A DNA stretch of 64,000 nucleotides from JADJPG01 sp964491875 (GTDB lineage Bacteria; Verrucomicrobiota; Verrucomicrobiia; Limisphaerales; JADJPG01), in assembly GCA_964491875.1 (NCBI GenBank), contig CAZBIC010000015.1:1-64000 (forward strand). Direction: 5' to 3'. A model generated the notes under the pieces. It was given only the letters and a program-made list of their open reading frames with translations, did not search any database and was not told the DNA's origin. Made by a program: the position numbers and the translations under genes. Within the stretch, counting starts at the first letter, position 1. Each line of letters opens with the position of its first letter. Shown here piece after piece: positions 42,601 to 50,001 of this stretch.

Positions 42601-42683
42601 CCAAACGCGGAAACGGCGACGAACAGGCCCGTCACCAACGAGATGAATCGAGACATGGGCGATTGGACGGAGGTCGAGTTCAT
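39645..42683 (-). CDS. Very large secreted carboxypeptidase-regulatory / thioredoxin-fold protein lacking CxxC
   Basis: From the ATG at 42683 the product has 1012 residues. AAGGAG (42688-42693) lies 4 nt upstream, which supports this start; an ATG at 42656 has no such site. After a short basic stretch it has a signal peptide (MSRFISLVTGLFVAVSAFG). Several transthyretin-like repeats follow (e.g. GFVKDERGQPVAGILVVPWG, GIVVDEAGKPVAKAVVKERA, LRVLGEKDEPLAGAGVTLPE). Residues ~880-1012 are a TlpA/AhpC-type thioredoxin fold (LSLRGRPVVICFWGKWATGS..KLEELRAAAAS) where the usual WCxxC reads WATGS, so both cysteines are lost. It ends with a Lys-rich tail. A redox function is unlikely; a scaffold or binding role is inferred. 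It precedes a 439-residue protein of the same kind by 14 nt. Confidence 0.85.
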   Translation of the reverse strand: MNSTSVQSPMSRFISLVTGLFVAVSAFGQVHFPELPKGALTNDFTMVVKVVDAVSGKPLPKTVVQIPMLMPAPERVSSNEWQFVTDEQGVSTLRIPAVAIAFNYFMLSVSNAVYPTRHVTWQAPQMSQPQPGSIRGSLPSEYTVRLDRGLTIGGFVKDERGQPVAGILVVPWGTGAGAFNYNATETREQEYSALLRDDKNGVSTDARGLWQFHGFPADIRQVTVDVVRAGGGRMSFVAPNVDPRFPVEPGEPLDVKALRETNAVLVLKDGVSIRGIVVDEAGKPVAKAVVKERAGYSWNLPGHQVTNDAQGRFEFPHRTGAQYVITAEAEGYALNSAIATVAADMAEVKIVLSLAQPLRLRVLGEKDEPLAGAGVTLPEYRNRGHLLNWKGTTDSDGRVTWTNAPRQTLVVVVVTTNHQPRMARVSFQSGEHVVRLRKDPLSEIAVAVKAVDAETKAPLRVFAVRRETQPGNGGSDSSWQGTNGFWKGEIRRSDLREGWGTGYRIDVRAEGYQSWMSEGLDFEEGDVELSAALIKSKAPTGVVLQPDSQPAADARVTVVPENNNLYLHSERNFFEDSYLSAGMTRVKTGPDGKFSFDSVQARQRLVVIHSSGFAAVPTDQLKETATVKLNPYAALSGTVRAGGKPLSKQRVNLKAPVLWEANEGFQIGLSGMTDSEGRFTFTNVPPGDYLLYRQVNLIMGHTVAESHRQLLVIKPGERKEIDYTFGGRTVVGHVDADGEVDWKNDHHLLSVKLPPPPPGPNYFAYADQAEFEKARRAHGKSKAMMEYEQKRQQFELVFDKDGNFRVDDVPPGKYELLIQSTKPMTGSVRQRYERSQEVIGSIKREVIIPTGPVGQEFDLGTLEMEIASTPGIKTPPMDFAADQLNGKTFNLLSLRGRPVVICFWGKWATGSAAKLEELRAAAASMGGAQKPTWVTVNLDSQIEDAREGVKNLGAGWIHTRLEGLPLVEVTARWKVDTLPTVLLLDVEGRVKGRDFDGKRLAASMKRLMAAKN

Positions 42684-42687
42684 GGTG

Positions 42688-42693
42688 CTCCTT
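42688..42693 (-). promoter_or_regulatory. Shine-Dalgarno AAGGAG that sets the start of the large CarbopepD-regulatory gene
   Basis: On the minus strand AAGGAG is followed by CACC and then the ATG at 42683. The next in-frame ATG at 42656 has no purine-rich site, so the earlier start is preferred. Confidence 0.5.
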
Positions 42694-42890
42694 GCAAATT
42701 GCAGCACCCAGTCGGGCACGCCGAAAACACCGCGGACGTTTCGATTGCGGCCGGTCTCCGGACTCCTGCGAGAATGAGGCATACGTTCTCCAAACTGGGT
42801 TTAACGAAACGACGTTTGCCCCGTGAAACGCCCCAGGCAAGGAAAAGTTCCGGCGAAATTGTAAAATCCCGGCGGCGCGCAGTCGGACCA

Positions 42891-42930
42891 GAAAAGAAAA
42901 CGGGCGAAGCAGTTAAACCGCTTCGCCCGT
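42891..42930 (-). terminator. Rho-independent terminator downstream of htpG
   Basis: On the minus strand the sequence reads ACGGGCGAAGC, a 9-nt loop, GCTTCGCCCGT and then TTTCTTTTC. This gives an 11-bp perfect stem followed by a pyrimidine/T-rich tail, located 23 nt after the htpG stop. Confidence 0.85.
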
Positions 42931-42952
42931 CGAACAGCCAGAAACCTTCAGC

Positions 42953-44806
42953 TCAGTTCTTCGCCGCGAGCACCTGCTCCAGCAGCTCATTCATCCGCTT
43001 CAGCATCACGCGCGGATCATCAAGCAATCCGGCGGAGACGCGCGCGTTATCGAGGATTTGTTCCGCGACCTTCCCCGCCAGTGTCGCATCCGTCTGGCGC
43101 ATGCGATGGAGTCGCGTAATCAGGTTGTGACGCGGGTTCAGCTCCAGATCGTGTTTGAACTGCGACTGCGATTCGTCCTCCCGCTTCATCGCCTTCAGAA
43201 TGCGCCGCATGCTCGCGGTCATGAACTTGTCACTGTCCATCAGCACCGCAGGGCTTTCCACCAGGCGCTGTGAAGAACGCACTTCACCCACGCGATCGCC
43301 GAGCACCGTCTTCATCCACGCCGCGAGATCCTTCGCCTCGTCGTCGGTCAGCGCGCCTTCCTTCTTCTCCGTGTCGGCGAGGTTCAAGTCCGCCTTCTCG
43401 GCTGCCTTCACATCCTTGCCTTCGAACGTGTGCAGATGATCCATCACGAATTCATCCCACGGATCAAACAGGAACAGCACTTCGTACTTCCGCGACTGGA
43501 ACACTTCGTAATACGGGCTCGCCTCGGCCGCTTCGCGATTCGGCGCGAGCAGAAAGTAAATCTCCTTCTGATCGGACGGCATCCGCTTCACGTAATCCGC
43601 GAGCGACGTTCGTTTACCCTTATCCGTCATTGACGACTCGTAGCGCAGCAGCTTGCCAATGGCGTCGCGGTGCGTGAAGTCGCTGGCGATGCCTTCCTTC
43701 AGGTAACGGTTGAACTCGTCGTAAAACTTGTCGTAGGCGGCGGCGTCCTTCTCCGACAGTTCGTCGAGGAACTTCAGGAAGCGTCCGCTGATCACCTTGT
43801 TCAGCTTCTGAATGAGCGACGTGTCCTGCATCGTCTCGCGTGAGATGTTCAGCGGGATGTCCTCGCTGTCCACCACGCCGCGGAGGAAGCGCAGCCATTC
43901 CGGCAGCAGCCCCTTCGCCTTCGCCTGAATGAGCACCTTGCGGCAATAGAGATTCACCTCGGATTCCACGCGCGTCATGCCCATCGTCTCCATGTTGCGC
44001 TTCGGCACGAAGAGCAGCGTCTGGATGGCCAGCGGCGCGTCCGCCGAGAAATGCAGGCGCAGCAACGGCTCGTCTTGATCGTGCCCGATGAAGCGGTAAA
44101 ACTCGTTGTATTCCTCTTCCTTGATCTCGTTCTTGCTCCGCGCCCAGATGGCCTGAACCGTGTTCAGCCGGTTGCCGCCGAGCTCAATCGGGAACGGCAC
44201 GAAGCTGGAGTAACGCTTGATGATGCGTTCCAGCGTCGTCGTCGCAGCGAACTCCTTCGCGTCGTCCTTCAGTTCGAGAACGATCTTCGTGCCGCGCGGC
44301 AGATCGGCGGCGGGCTCGATCTCGTAGCCACCCATGCCTTCGCTTGTCCAGCGCCAGCCCGATTCGTCCGGCTGCGCTGAGCGGCTGAAGACCGTGACCT
44401 TCTTCGCCGCCATGAACGCCGAGTAAAAGCCCACGCCGAACTGCCCGATCAATTTCGCGTCCGGCTTCTTGTCCGTCGCGAGCTGTTTCAAGAATGCCTT
44501 CGTGCCGGAGTGCGCGATGGTGCCGAGGTTCTCCACCATCTCGCCGTGCGTCATGCCGACGCCGGTGTCCGTGATGGTGATGGTGTTTTCCTTCTCGTCC
44601 GCCGCGATGGAGATGCCCAGCGCGACATCGGATTGATACGGCGTCTCGCCGGACGATTGCTTGAAACGCAGCTTCTCGCACGCGTCCGCCGCGTTGGAGA
44701 TCAGTTCGCGAACGAAGATCTCTTTGTCCGTGTAAAGCGAATGGATGACGATATCCAGCAACTGCTGAATCTCAGCCTGAAAATGATGTTTCTCGGTCGT
44801 ACTCAT
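42953..44806 (-). CDS. htpG: Hsp90 family molecular chaperone
   Basis: The product has 617 residues from the ATG at 44806; a TTG at 44815 would add three residues. It has the GHKL ATPase N-domain (VRELISNAADACEKLRF, TDTGVGMTHGEMVENLGTIAHSGT, GQFGVGFYSAFMAA), the middle domain (RVSFSADAPLAIQTLLFVP-type block, GVVDSEDIPLNISRE) and the C-terminal dimerisation domain ending LEQVLAAKN. This is full length for bacterial HtpG. It is an ATP-dependent cytoplasmic chaperone. A strong terminator follows. Confidence 0.98.
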   Translation of the reverse strand: MSTTEKHHFQAEIQQLLDIVIHSLYTDKEIFVRELISNAADACEKLRFKQSSGETPYQSDVALGISIAADEKENTITITDTGVGMTHGEMVENLGTIAHSGTKAFLKQLATDKKPDAKLIGQFGVGFYSAFMAAKKVTVFSRSAQPDESGWRWTSEGMGGYEIEPAADLPRGTKIVLELKDDAKEFAATTTLERIIKRYSSFVPFPIELGGNRLNTVQAIWARSKNEIKEEEYNEFYRFIGHDQDEPLLRLHFSADAPLAIQTLLFVPKRNMETMGMTRVESEVNLYCRKVLIQAKAKGLLPEWLRFLRGVVDSEDIPLNISRETMQDTSLIQKLNKVISGRFLKFLDELSEKDAAAYDKFYDEFNRYLKEGIASDFTHRDAIGKLLRYESSMTDKGKRTSLADYVKRMPSDQKEIYFLLAPNREAAEASPYYEVFQSRKYEVLFLFDPWDEFVMDHLHTFEGKDVKAAEKADLNLADTEKKEGALTDDEAKDLAAWMKTVLGDRVGEVRSSQRLVESPAVLMDSDKFMTASMRRILKAMKREDESQSQFKHDLELNPRHNLITRLHRMRQTDATLAGKVAEQILDNARVSAGLLDDPRVMLKRMNELLEQVLAAKN

Positions 44807-44930
44807 AAAATTCAATTAGCGAAAAAGTTGGCGAACCGTCAAGAGGAGGAGTTTAGCCACGGACGGAACCGGGATGGAATACAGAACTAAACTTCCTCCC
44901 GACCATCTATTGCTACCCGTTCGCAACCCG

Positions 44931-45012
44931 GCATCGCGGAGCGATGCCATGACGGTAGCCGTGGACTTTAGTCCACGGTTTGGTCGGATGAGGCTCCGTC
45001 GCGTAGCGACGG
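44931..45012. repeat. Left REP array flanking the RAYT remnant
   Basis: Three palindromes lie in tandem: GCATCGC-GGA-GCGATGC (44931-44947), CCGTGGAC-TTTA-GTCCACGG (44959-44978) and CCGTCGC-GTA-GCGACGG (44996-45012). The order, spacing and central sequence match, as an inverted copy, the array on the other side of the transposase (45551-45634). Confidence 0.85.
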
Positions 45013-45018
45013 CTGACC

Positions 45019-45485
45019 TCATCCCACAATCGCGGAATCAAAAACGTATCGTTCGTCGAACTCAATCCCATGCCGTTCTAGCAAAGCCCGATACTCCTCC
45101 TCGAACGTCCTGCCTTGATGATGATGACGTTGGCCGGCGACATACTCCGCAACCTCCGGCACATGCGACTTGCTCACGGTGAATGCCCCGTAACCATCCT
45201 GCCAGCCAAAGCCGCGCATTCCGGGCAGCGTTTCCTTGATCCACGCTGAAGAACCGCCCTTGATCAATTGCACCGCCTTGCTCACGGCCAGCGCTGTGGA
45301 ATTCCCAGCAGCAGATGAACGTGGTTTTCGATTCCGCCGATCATCAACGGTTTCATTTCGTTCTCGCGGGCGATGCCGCCGAGGTAAGACCAGAGGCGTT
45401 GTTCGTGCTCTGGAACAATCCATGTCTCGCGGTTCTTCGTGGAGAAGACGACGTGGTAATGAAGAGCGGTGAAGGTATTCGCCAT
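45019..45485 (-). pseudogene. Frameshifted REP-associated tyrosine transposase (RAYT, IS200/Y1 type)
   Basis: The N-terminal part reads in one frame from the ATG at 45485: MANTFTALHYHVVFSTKNRE..., with the HUH-type metal site in IENHVHLLLGIP. The C-terminal part continues in another frame: TALAVSKAVQLIKGGSSAWIKETL, then FGWQDGYGAFTVS with the catalytic Tyr, then HHHQGRTFEEEYRALLERHGIEFDE. The two meet at about 45300, where LGIP would normally be followed by TALAVSK; one missing base there explains the break. Together they give a full-length RAYT of about 150 residues, so the gene was recently intact. RAYTs mobilise REP sequences, and REP arrays flank this copy on both sides. Confidence 0.88.
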
Positions 45486-45550
45486 GGTGGATGAGTGGTT
45501 GTTGTGGTTTGTTCGATCCCCCGTTTAATTTCAAGTCCGCCGTGTGTCAG

Positions 45551-45634
45551 GCGTCGCTACGCGACGCGGCCATCTTGGTCCTCCCACCGTGGGCTAAAAG
45601 CCCACGGCTACCATCATTCGGTCGCTCCGCGACC
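45551..45634. repeat. Right REP array flanking the RAYT remnant (inverted relative to the left array)
   Basis: Three palindromes lie in tandem: GCGTCGC-TAC-GCGACGC (45551-45567), CCGTGGGC-TAAAA-GCCCACGG (45587-45607) and GGTCGC-TCC-GCGACC (45620-45634). Read on the minus strand, the array follows the same order as the left array, with GGTAGCCGTGG conserved in front of the main hairpin. A further GGAAGC-CTCA-GCTTCC hairpin follows at 45645-45660. Confidence 0.85.
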
Positions 45635-45719
45635 AAGAGCGGAAGGAAGCCTCAGCTTCCGAAGCGGTCGTTTTCGAGCATTGAGCATTGGTCACTGGTC
45701 ATTAGGGCTTCGCCCGTCG

Positions 45720-47924
45720 TCAATGTCCCGGCTGATGTTCCTGAATGTATTCCTGCTTCAGGCCCAGCTTCTCCGGCGCGTGCAGGACCAGCATCTTCAT
45801 GCGGATGTCTTCCGGCACGTCCTTCGACGTGAGCTTGGAGACGATGACCATGAGGATGATCGCCAGCGGCACCGCCCAGATGGCAGGTTGCTCGCAGAGG
45901 ATGCGCAGGAGCGGATGCGCGGCCCAGAAATCGTTCAGCGGTTTGAAGAGGGCGAAAAGTTCACCGGTCTTGCCCGGCGCGCTGGCCAACGTGCTGAAGC
46001 TCGTGAGCGAGATGCCAATCAACGCGCTCAGGCCGCCAGCCAACATGCCGGTGGCCGCACCTTTCATGGTGAGCTTGCGCCACCAGACGGCCATGAAGAG
46101 CAGCGGGAAGTAGCTCGCCGCCGCGATGGCGAACGCCTGGCCGACCATGAAGTTGATCTCCAGCGGTTCCACGAAGCTGCCAAGCAACACCGCCACGCCG
46201 CCGATGAGCACGGCGCACCACTTGAACATCTTCATTCGCTGTTCCGCCGACGCCTTGGGATTGAGCATGCGGCCATAGACATCGTGCGCGAGCGCACCGG
46301 TCATGGAAACGAGCAGTCCGCTGAAGGTGCTCATGAACGCCGCGAACGCACCGGCGCAGGTGATGCCGCTGAGGATCGATCCGAGCACGCCGTAGCGCTC
46401 GCTGATGATGCGCGGGAGTTCGAGCACGATCTTGTCCGTGCCTTTCGCACCGACGCCGGAGTAGAGCTCGGGCAGCAGGTTGCGTCCGATGACGCCGAAC
46501 ACGGGCGGGAAGACGTAGAAGACGCCGATGAGAATCATCACCCACATGGTGGTGCGCTTGGCCGCGACGCCGTCCGGGTTCGTGTAGAAGCGCACGAGGA
46601 TGTGGGGCAACCCCGCCGTGCCGCACACAATGGCGATGATGAGCGAGTAGGTGTAGAGGAGGGCGTAGGGTTTGGCTCTCAAATCGGCTTCCCGTAATAC
46701 TTCGACCGCTTCGGCAGGAACCGCTTTGATCGTAAACGGCTCGTCCTTAAGAATTACCACGCCTCTCGCCGCCAAGAAGCCCTCAAAAGTAACCGGCCCC
46801 AGACTGAGGTTTGAGTAAGTGAATTTGTTGGTGCCATCCATTCCGGTGGCAGAAATCTTATGACCGGAAAGCGATTTTGCTCTCAGGGAAGTTCCCCCTT
46901 CGGTTCCGGACCAGTACGCTTTGAGCATCGTATCGAGATCGAAGAACCCTCCTTCGGGATTGATCACGAACGATTCCTGTCCTTTCGCGCGGGTGAAGTC
47001 CTTTGCAATTTGTTCATGCCAAACGTCCGCAGCCCTTTGTCCTAATCGCTGAACAATATCCGATGTCCGTATGACATCGTATTCAACTGCAACTCCGCTC
47101 CGCAGTCGAACAACGGTATTGGTATTCCCGGCGAATGCAGCCTTGGCGGCTTTGGTGGTGAGCGGGCCGAAGGGGTTGAGCCAGGTGGCGTCGGCGGGGG
47201 CTTTTTCGGGAAGAGGTTTTCTGAACGCAACAACTTGTTTCTCGGGATCCATCTCTTGTGCGATCGCCGTAGAAGCCTTTTTGCCAACAACCATCAGTTG
47301 GTCACCATAATGTCCATACACCGCCATCAGCACGAAGATGGGCACGGAGATGGCGAACATCTTGATCCAATACTGAAACGCCTGCACCAGCGTGATGCCT
47401 TTCATTCCGCCCAGCGCCACGTTGAGCGTGATGACCGCGCCCACCAGCACCACGCCCGCCCAATACGGCAGGCCGGGGAAGATGTAGGCCAGCGTCGTCC
47501 CCGCGCCCTTCATCTGCGGCATGGTGTAGAAGAATCCGATGAAGAGCACGAACACCACGGCGATCTTGCGGAAGAGTGGCGAGTCGAACCGGCCTTCGGC
47601 GAAGTCTGGAATCGTGTAGGCGCCGAACCGGCGCAGCGGTCCGGCGATGAACAGGAGCAGGAACAGATAGCCGCACGCGTAACAGACCGGATACCAGAGC
47701 GCGTCGTAGCCGCTGCTCATCACCATGCCGGCCACGCCCATGAAGCTGGCGGCGCTGAGGTATTCGCCGGAGATGGCGCTGGCGTTCCAGCCCACGCTCA
47801 CGCTGCGGCCCGCGACGAAGAAATCGCTGGCGGTCTTGGAGGTCTTGGCGGAGCGAAAGCCCATCCAGATCGTCACGAATACCGTGACGGCGCTGAAGGC
47901 GAGGATGTAGGGATCGATGTTCAT
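45720..47924 (-). CDS. Sodium/solute symporter, cation-acetate (ActP-like) type with extra-cytoplasmic insert
   Basis: The 734-residue product has the SSS-family pattern: SAKTSKTASDFFVAGRSV, NASAISGEYLSAASFMGVAG, GAYTIPDFAEGRFDSP, GGMKGITLVQAFQYWIKM, and later TAGLPHILVRFYTNPDGVAAKRTTMWV, GAFAAFMSTFSGLLVSMTGALAHDVYG, which is characteristic of acetate/pyruvate symporters. Between residues ~205 and ~410 there is a long hydrophilic insert not found in E. coli ActP (549 residues), probably exposed to the periplasm. The DUF485 gene directly upstream matches the yjcH-actP pairing. The substrate is inferred to be acetate or a similar short-chain acid. Confidence 0.88.
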   Translation of the reverse strand: MNIDPYILAFSAVTVFVTIWMGFRSAKTSKTASDFFVAGRSVSVGWNASAISGEYLSAASFMGVAGMVMSSGYDALWYPVCYACGYLFLLLFIAGPLRRFGAYTIPDFAEGRFDSPLFRKIAVVFVLFIGFFYTMPQMKGAGTTLAYIFPGLPYWAGVVLVGAVITLNVALGGMKGITLVQAFQYWIKMFAISVPIFVLMAVYGHYGDQLMVVGKKASTAIAQEMDPEKQVVAFRKPLPEKAPADATWLNPFGPLTTKAAKAAFAGNTNTVVRLRSGVAVEYDVIRTSDIVQRLGQRAADVWHEQIAKDFTRAKGQESFVINPEGGFFDLDTMLKAYWSGTEGGTSLRAKSLSGHKISATGMDGTNKFTYSNLSLGPVTFEGFLAARGVVILKDEPFTIKAVPAEAVEVLREADLRAKPYALLYTYSLIIAIVCGTAGLPHILVRFYTNPDGVAAKRTTMWVMILIGVFYVFPPVFGVIGRNLLPELYSGVGAKGTDKIVLELPRIISERYGVLGSILSGITCAGAFAAFMSTFSGLLVSMTGALAHDVYGRMLNPKASAEQRMKMFKWCAVLIGGVAVLLGSFVEPLEINFMVGQAFAIAAASYFPLLFMAVWWRKLTMKGAATGMLAGGLSALIGISLTSFSTLASAPGKTGELFALFKPLNDFWAAHPLLRILCEQPAIWAVPLAIILMVIVSKLTSKDVPEDIRMKMLVLHAPEKLGLKQEYIQEHQPGH

Positions 47925-47933
47925 GCGCGTCCT

Positions 47934-48245
47934 CTATTTCGCTTCGTCGCGGGAGACTTCAGCGACTTCAGCCTCTTCGAGCGCAATGGAGCGCCGGATG
48001 AACACCCAGGCGATGACCCAAACGAAGGGGAAGAATAGTACGCCAAGCAGCAGCCAGGTGAGGGTGAAACCACCAACCCGCGTAGCCATCAGCTCGGGAA
48101 AGAAATAGTTCAGCAGCGGCAGGCCAAGCAGCGCGACGAGAAAAGTGCCGGCGCAGGCGATGGAGAGCTTGAGCTGGCGTTCCATGAGGCTGTGAAGGAA
48201 CGCCTCGCTGTGCATGTCCGGCTTTTCGGTCGGCTGGGAGTCCAT
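47934..48245 (-). CDS. DUF485 (YjcH-like) membrane protein
   Basis: From the ATG at 48245 the product has 103 residues, with two transmembrane helices (LKLSIACAGTFLVALLGLPLL and VGGFTLTWLLLGVLFFPFVWVIAWVFIRR) and a charged C-terminal tail. This is the YjcH/DUF485 arrangement found next to acetate symporters. The gene precedes the symporter gene by 9 nt in the same direction, so the two are an operon. DUF485 is thought to assist the symporter, but its role is not defined. Confidence 0.85.
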   Translation of the reverse strand: MDSQPTEKPDMHSEAFLHSLMERQLKLSIACAGTFLVALLGLPLLNYFFPELMATRVGGFTLTWLLLGVLFFPFVWVIAWVFIRRSIALEEAEVAEVSRDEAK

Positions 48246-48480
48246 AAGTCCGAGGTGTGTAGCAAAGGCGGAAGGCAGGGGCAACCTCGGAGTCGATCCT
48301 GATGTCCTTGTAATGAGTCACCAACCCTGATCGAACTTAATGTGCCGAGAAACCTCTCAGAAAAAGTATCGCCCGCGATTCCTGCCATCCTCTTCACCAA
48401 CGAAGCATGGCTTTCAACCGCAATCCAGCCGTTCCGTTCATGTCACGAAATCGGGTTTAATTCGGGCAATCGGCCACGCT
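48246..48480. other. Intergenic region without recognised features
   Basis: These 235 bases lie between the DUF485 gene start and the 3' end of the Wzy-like gene, both on the minus strand. They should hold the promoter of the DUF485-symporter operon and any terminator of the polysaccharide cluster, but I see no convincing hairpin with T-tract or promoter pair. Confidence 0.4.
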
Positions 48481-49989
48481 CTACTTTGCGACAGTCCCTT
48501 TCGTTTCTCGTTCTTCATTTGCCTGATTCAGACTGACGCTGAGGCCAACGAGTCCGGTAAATACGAACAAGTCCGACGCGATTGCTCCGAAAACGAAAAA
48601 GAAGAAAATGGTCTTCGCGATAAAATAGGTCAAAAGGAACAGATTAACCCGCTTGAAGATTCCTTCCCCTTTATTTCGGTTGCGCCATAGGACCCTAAAT
48701 CCCGCGAAAAGAAACGCGCTGAAAGCCAGAATTCCCCAGATTCCAAACGGGATCATGATTGAACGCCAGCCACTGTGATAATCACCCGCAAGAATCATCA
48801 TTTCGTAGTCTTGAGCGAGCCCCATGCGAAAGGCCTCCTGCTCCAGCCGATACGTTGTCTGGCTTGCCGTGTATCCTTTCCCCAGCCAGAAGTGGTTCGC
48901 GATTTCCGGCTCCAGCTGCTTCCACATGTCCTCGCGCCATTTTGTGGAACCTTCAGCGTCCATGCGGGCGATATTGCTTACCGGAATAAAAGGCAGAACA
49001 GTTAGACTGCGTTGTACCGCCATCGGCATCCAGCCTGCCGTAAGATACAACGCAACCAATCCTGCCGCTGACGCAACAATCAAGGCCGGAAAAAGTTTCG
49101 TGCGAAGTAACCCCTCATTCCAGAACTGGATAAGGAATAACAACCCGAACAGACCAAGCGTGGAACGGAAGCCACCCAGCAGGCTTACGCCAACCACCAG
49201 AATCAACCCAGCCATCCGCCACGGACGTGTCCAGTCCAGCAAACCCCGCACTCCCCAGCGGATAAAGAAGAACGGCACCAACGCCTGACCAACGCCGGCA
49301 AAGCCGCTGAACCGAGAAATGTTTGCAGCCATGTAGTCTGTTGAGTAGTCCTTGGCCACAAGATGCATTGCAAAATCCGTTGGAAAAATGGCGTAAAGAA
49401 AATAGGCTGCCGGTCCTGCTACATACGCCAGCGTACTGACCATCGTGGTCATTCCTGACGCAAAATGGAGCACTCCATAGAAACCCGCCCTTACCGCTGG
49501 GAGAGGCCGGACACTCAGCGCAAAGTAGCCGAGGATGGCAAACCAAATCAGGTAGTATTTCTTGCCACCGATGACGTTTCCTCCCATTGACCGCAGCCCA
49601 ACACCTCCGGTTGCCTGGGCGGTAACAAACACCACCGCCGCTAGGAAAAGGAGCGCCCACGTCACAAATGGAACCGAGGTCAGCTTGAAATTCGGGTCCA
49701 AAAAACGATTAAGGACAGTCAACCCCAAGCTGATCAGCGCCATCAACATCCAGAGGTACGGCTGACCCGGAAGGAAGAAAACGATGACCGACGCATTCCA
49801 TGCGATCACCAAGACTGGATGATGCCACTTCAACATCCAGGGCAGCACAAGCACCGACACCACCAGGCCTACAACGGCGACAGACTCAATCTCAGTGGGA
49901 TCAGCCAGCAGATAGCCAATAATGGCAGCGAGCGCCAGAATGACCGCCAGAATAACAAGGCGTTGAGGTGCGACGAATGAATTGGTCAT
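48481..49989 (-). CDS. Wzy/O-antigen ligase-like polysaccharide polymerase
   Basis: The 502-residue product has about 10-12 hydrophobic segments from the N-terminus (LVILAVILALAAIIGYLLADP, PYLWMLMALISLGLTVLNRFL) and a large soluble loop around residues 340-400 (TKWREDMWKQLEPEIANHFWLGKGYTAS), the arrangement typical of O-antigen polymerases and ligases. The family is poorly conserved, so the assignment depends on topology and on neighbours: two glycosyltransferases, an FkbM methyltransferase and a flippase. It lies 12 nt downstream of the glycosyltransferase gene. Confidence 0.72.
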   Translation of the reverse strand: MTNSFVAPQRLVILAVILALAAIIGYLLADPTEIESVAVVGLVVSVLVLPWMLKWHHPVLVIAWNASVIVFFLPGQPYLWMLMALISLGLTVLNRFLDPNFKLTSVPFVTWALLFLAAVVFVTAQATGGVGLRSMGGNVIGGKKYYLIWFAILGYFALSVRPLPAVRAGFYGVLHFASGMTTMVSTLAYVAGPAAYFLYAIFPTDFAMHLVAKDYSTDYMAANISRFSGFAGVGQALVPFFFIRWGVRGLLDWTRPWRMAGLILVVGVSLLGGFRSTLGLFGLLFLIQFWNEGLLRTKLFPALIVASAAGLVALYLTAGWMPMAVQRSLTVLPFIPVSNIARMDAEGSTKWREDMWKQLEPEIANHFWLGKGYTASQTTYRLEQEAFRMGLAQDYEMMILAGDYHSGWRSIMIPFGIWGILAFSAFLFAGFRVLWRNRNKGEGIFKRVNLFLLTYFIAKTIFFFFVFGAIASDLFVFTGLVGLSVSLNQANEERETKGTVAK

Positions 49990-50001
49990 TGCTTGTACCG
50001 A

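Noticed and set aside
45282..45534. Programmed frameshifting in the RAYT gene
   Set aside because: The junction has no slippery A or T run and no nearby stimulatory structure typical of IS frameshifting; a one-base deletion explains it better.
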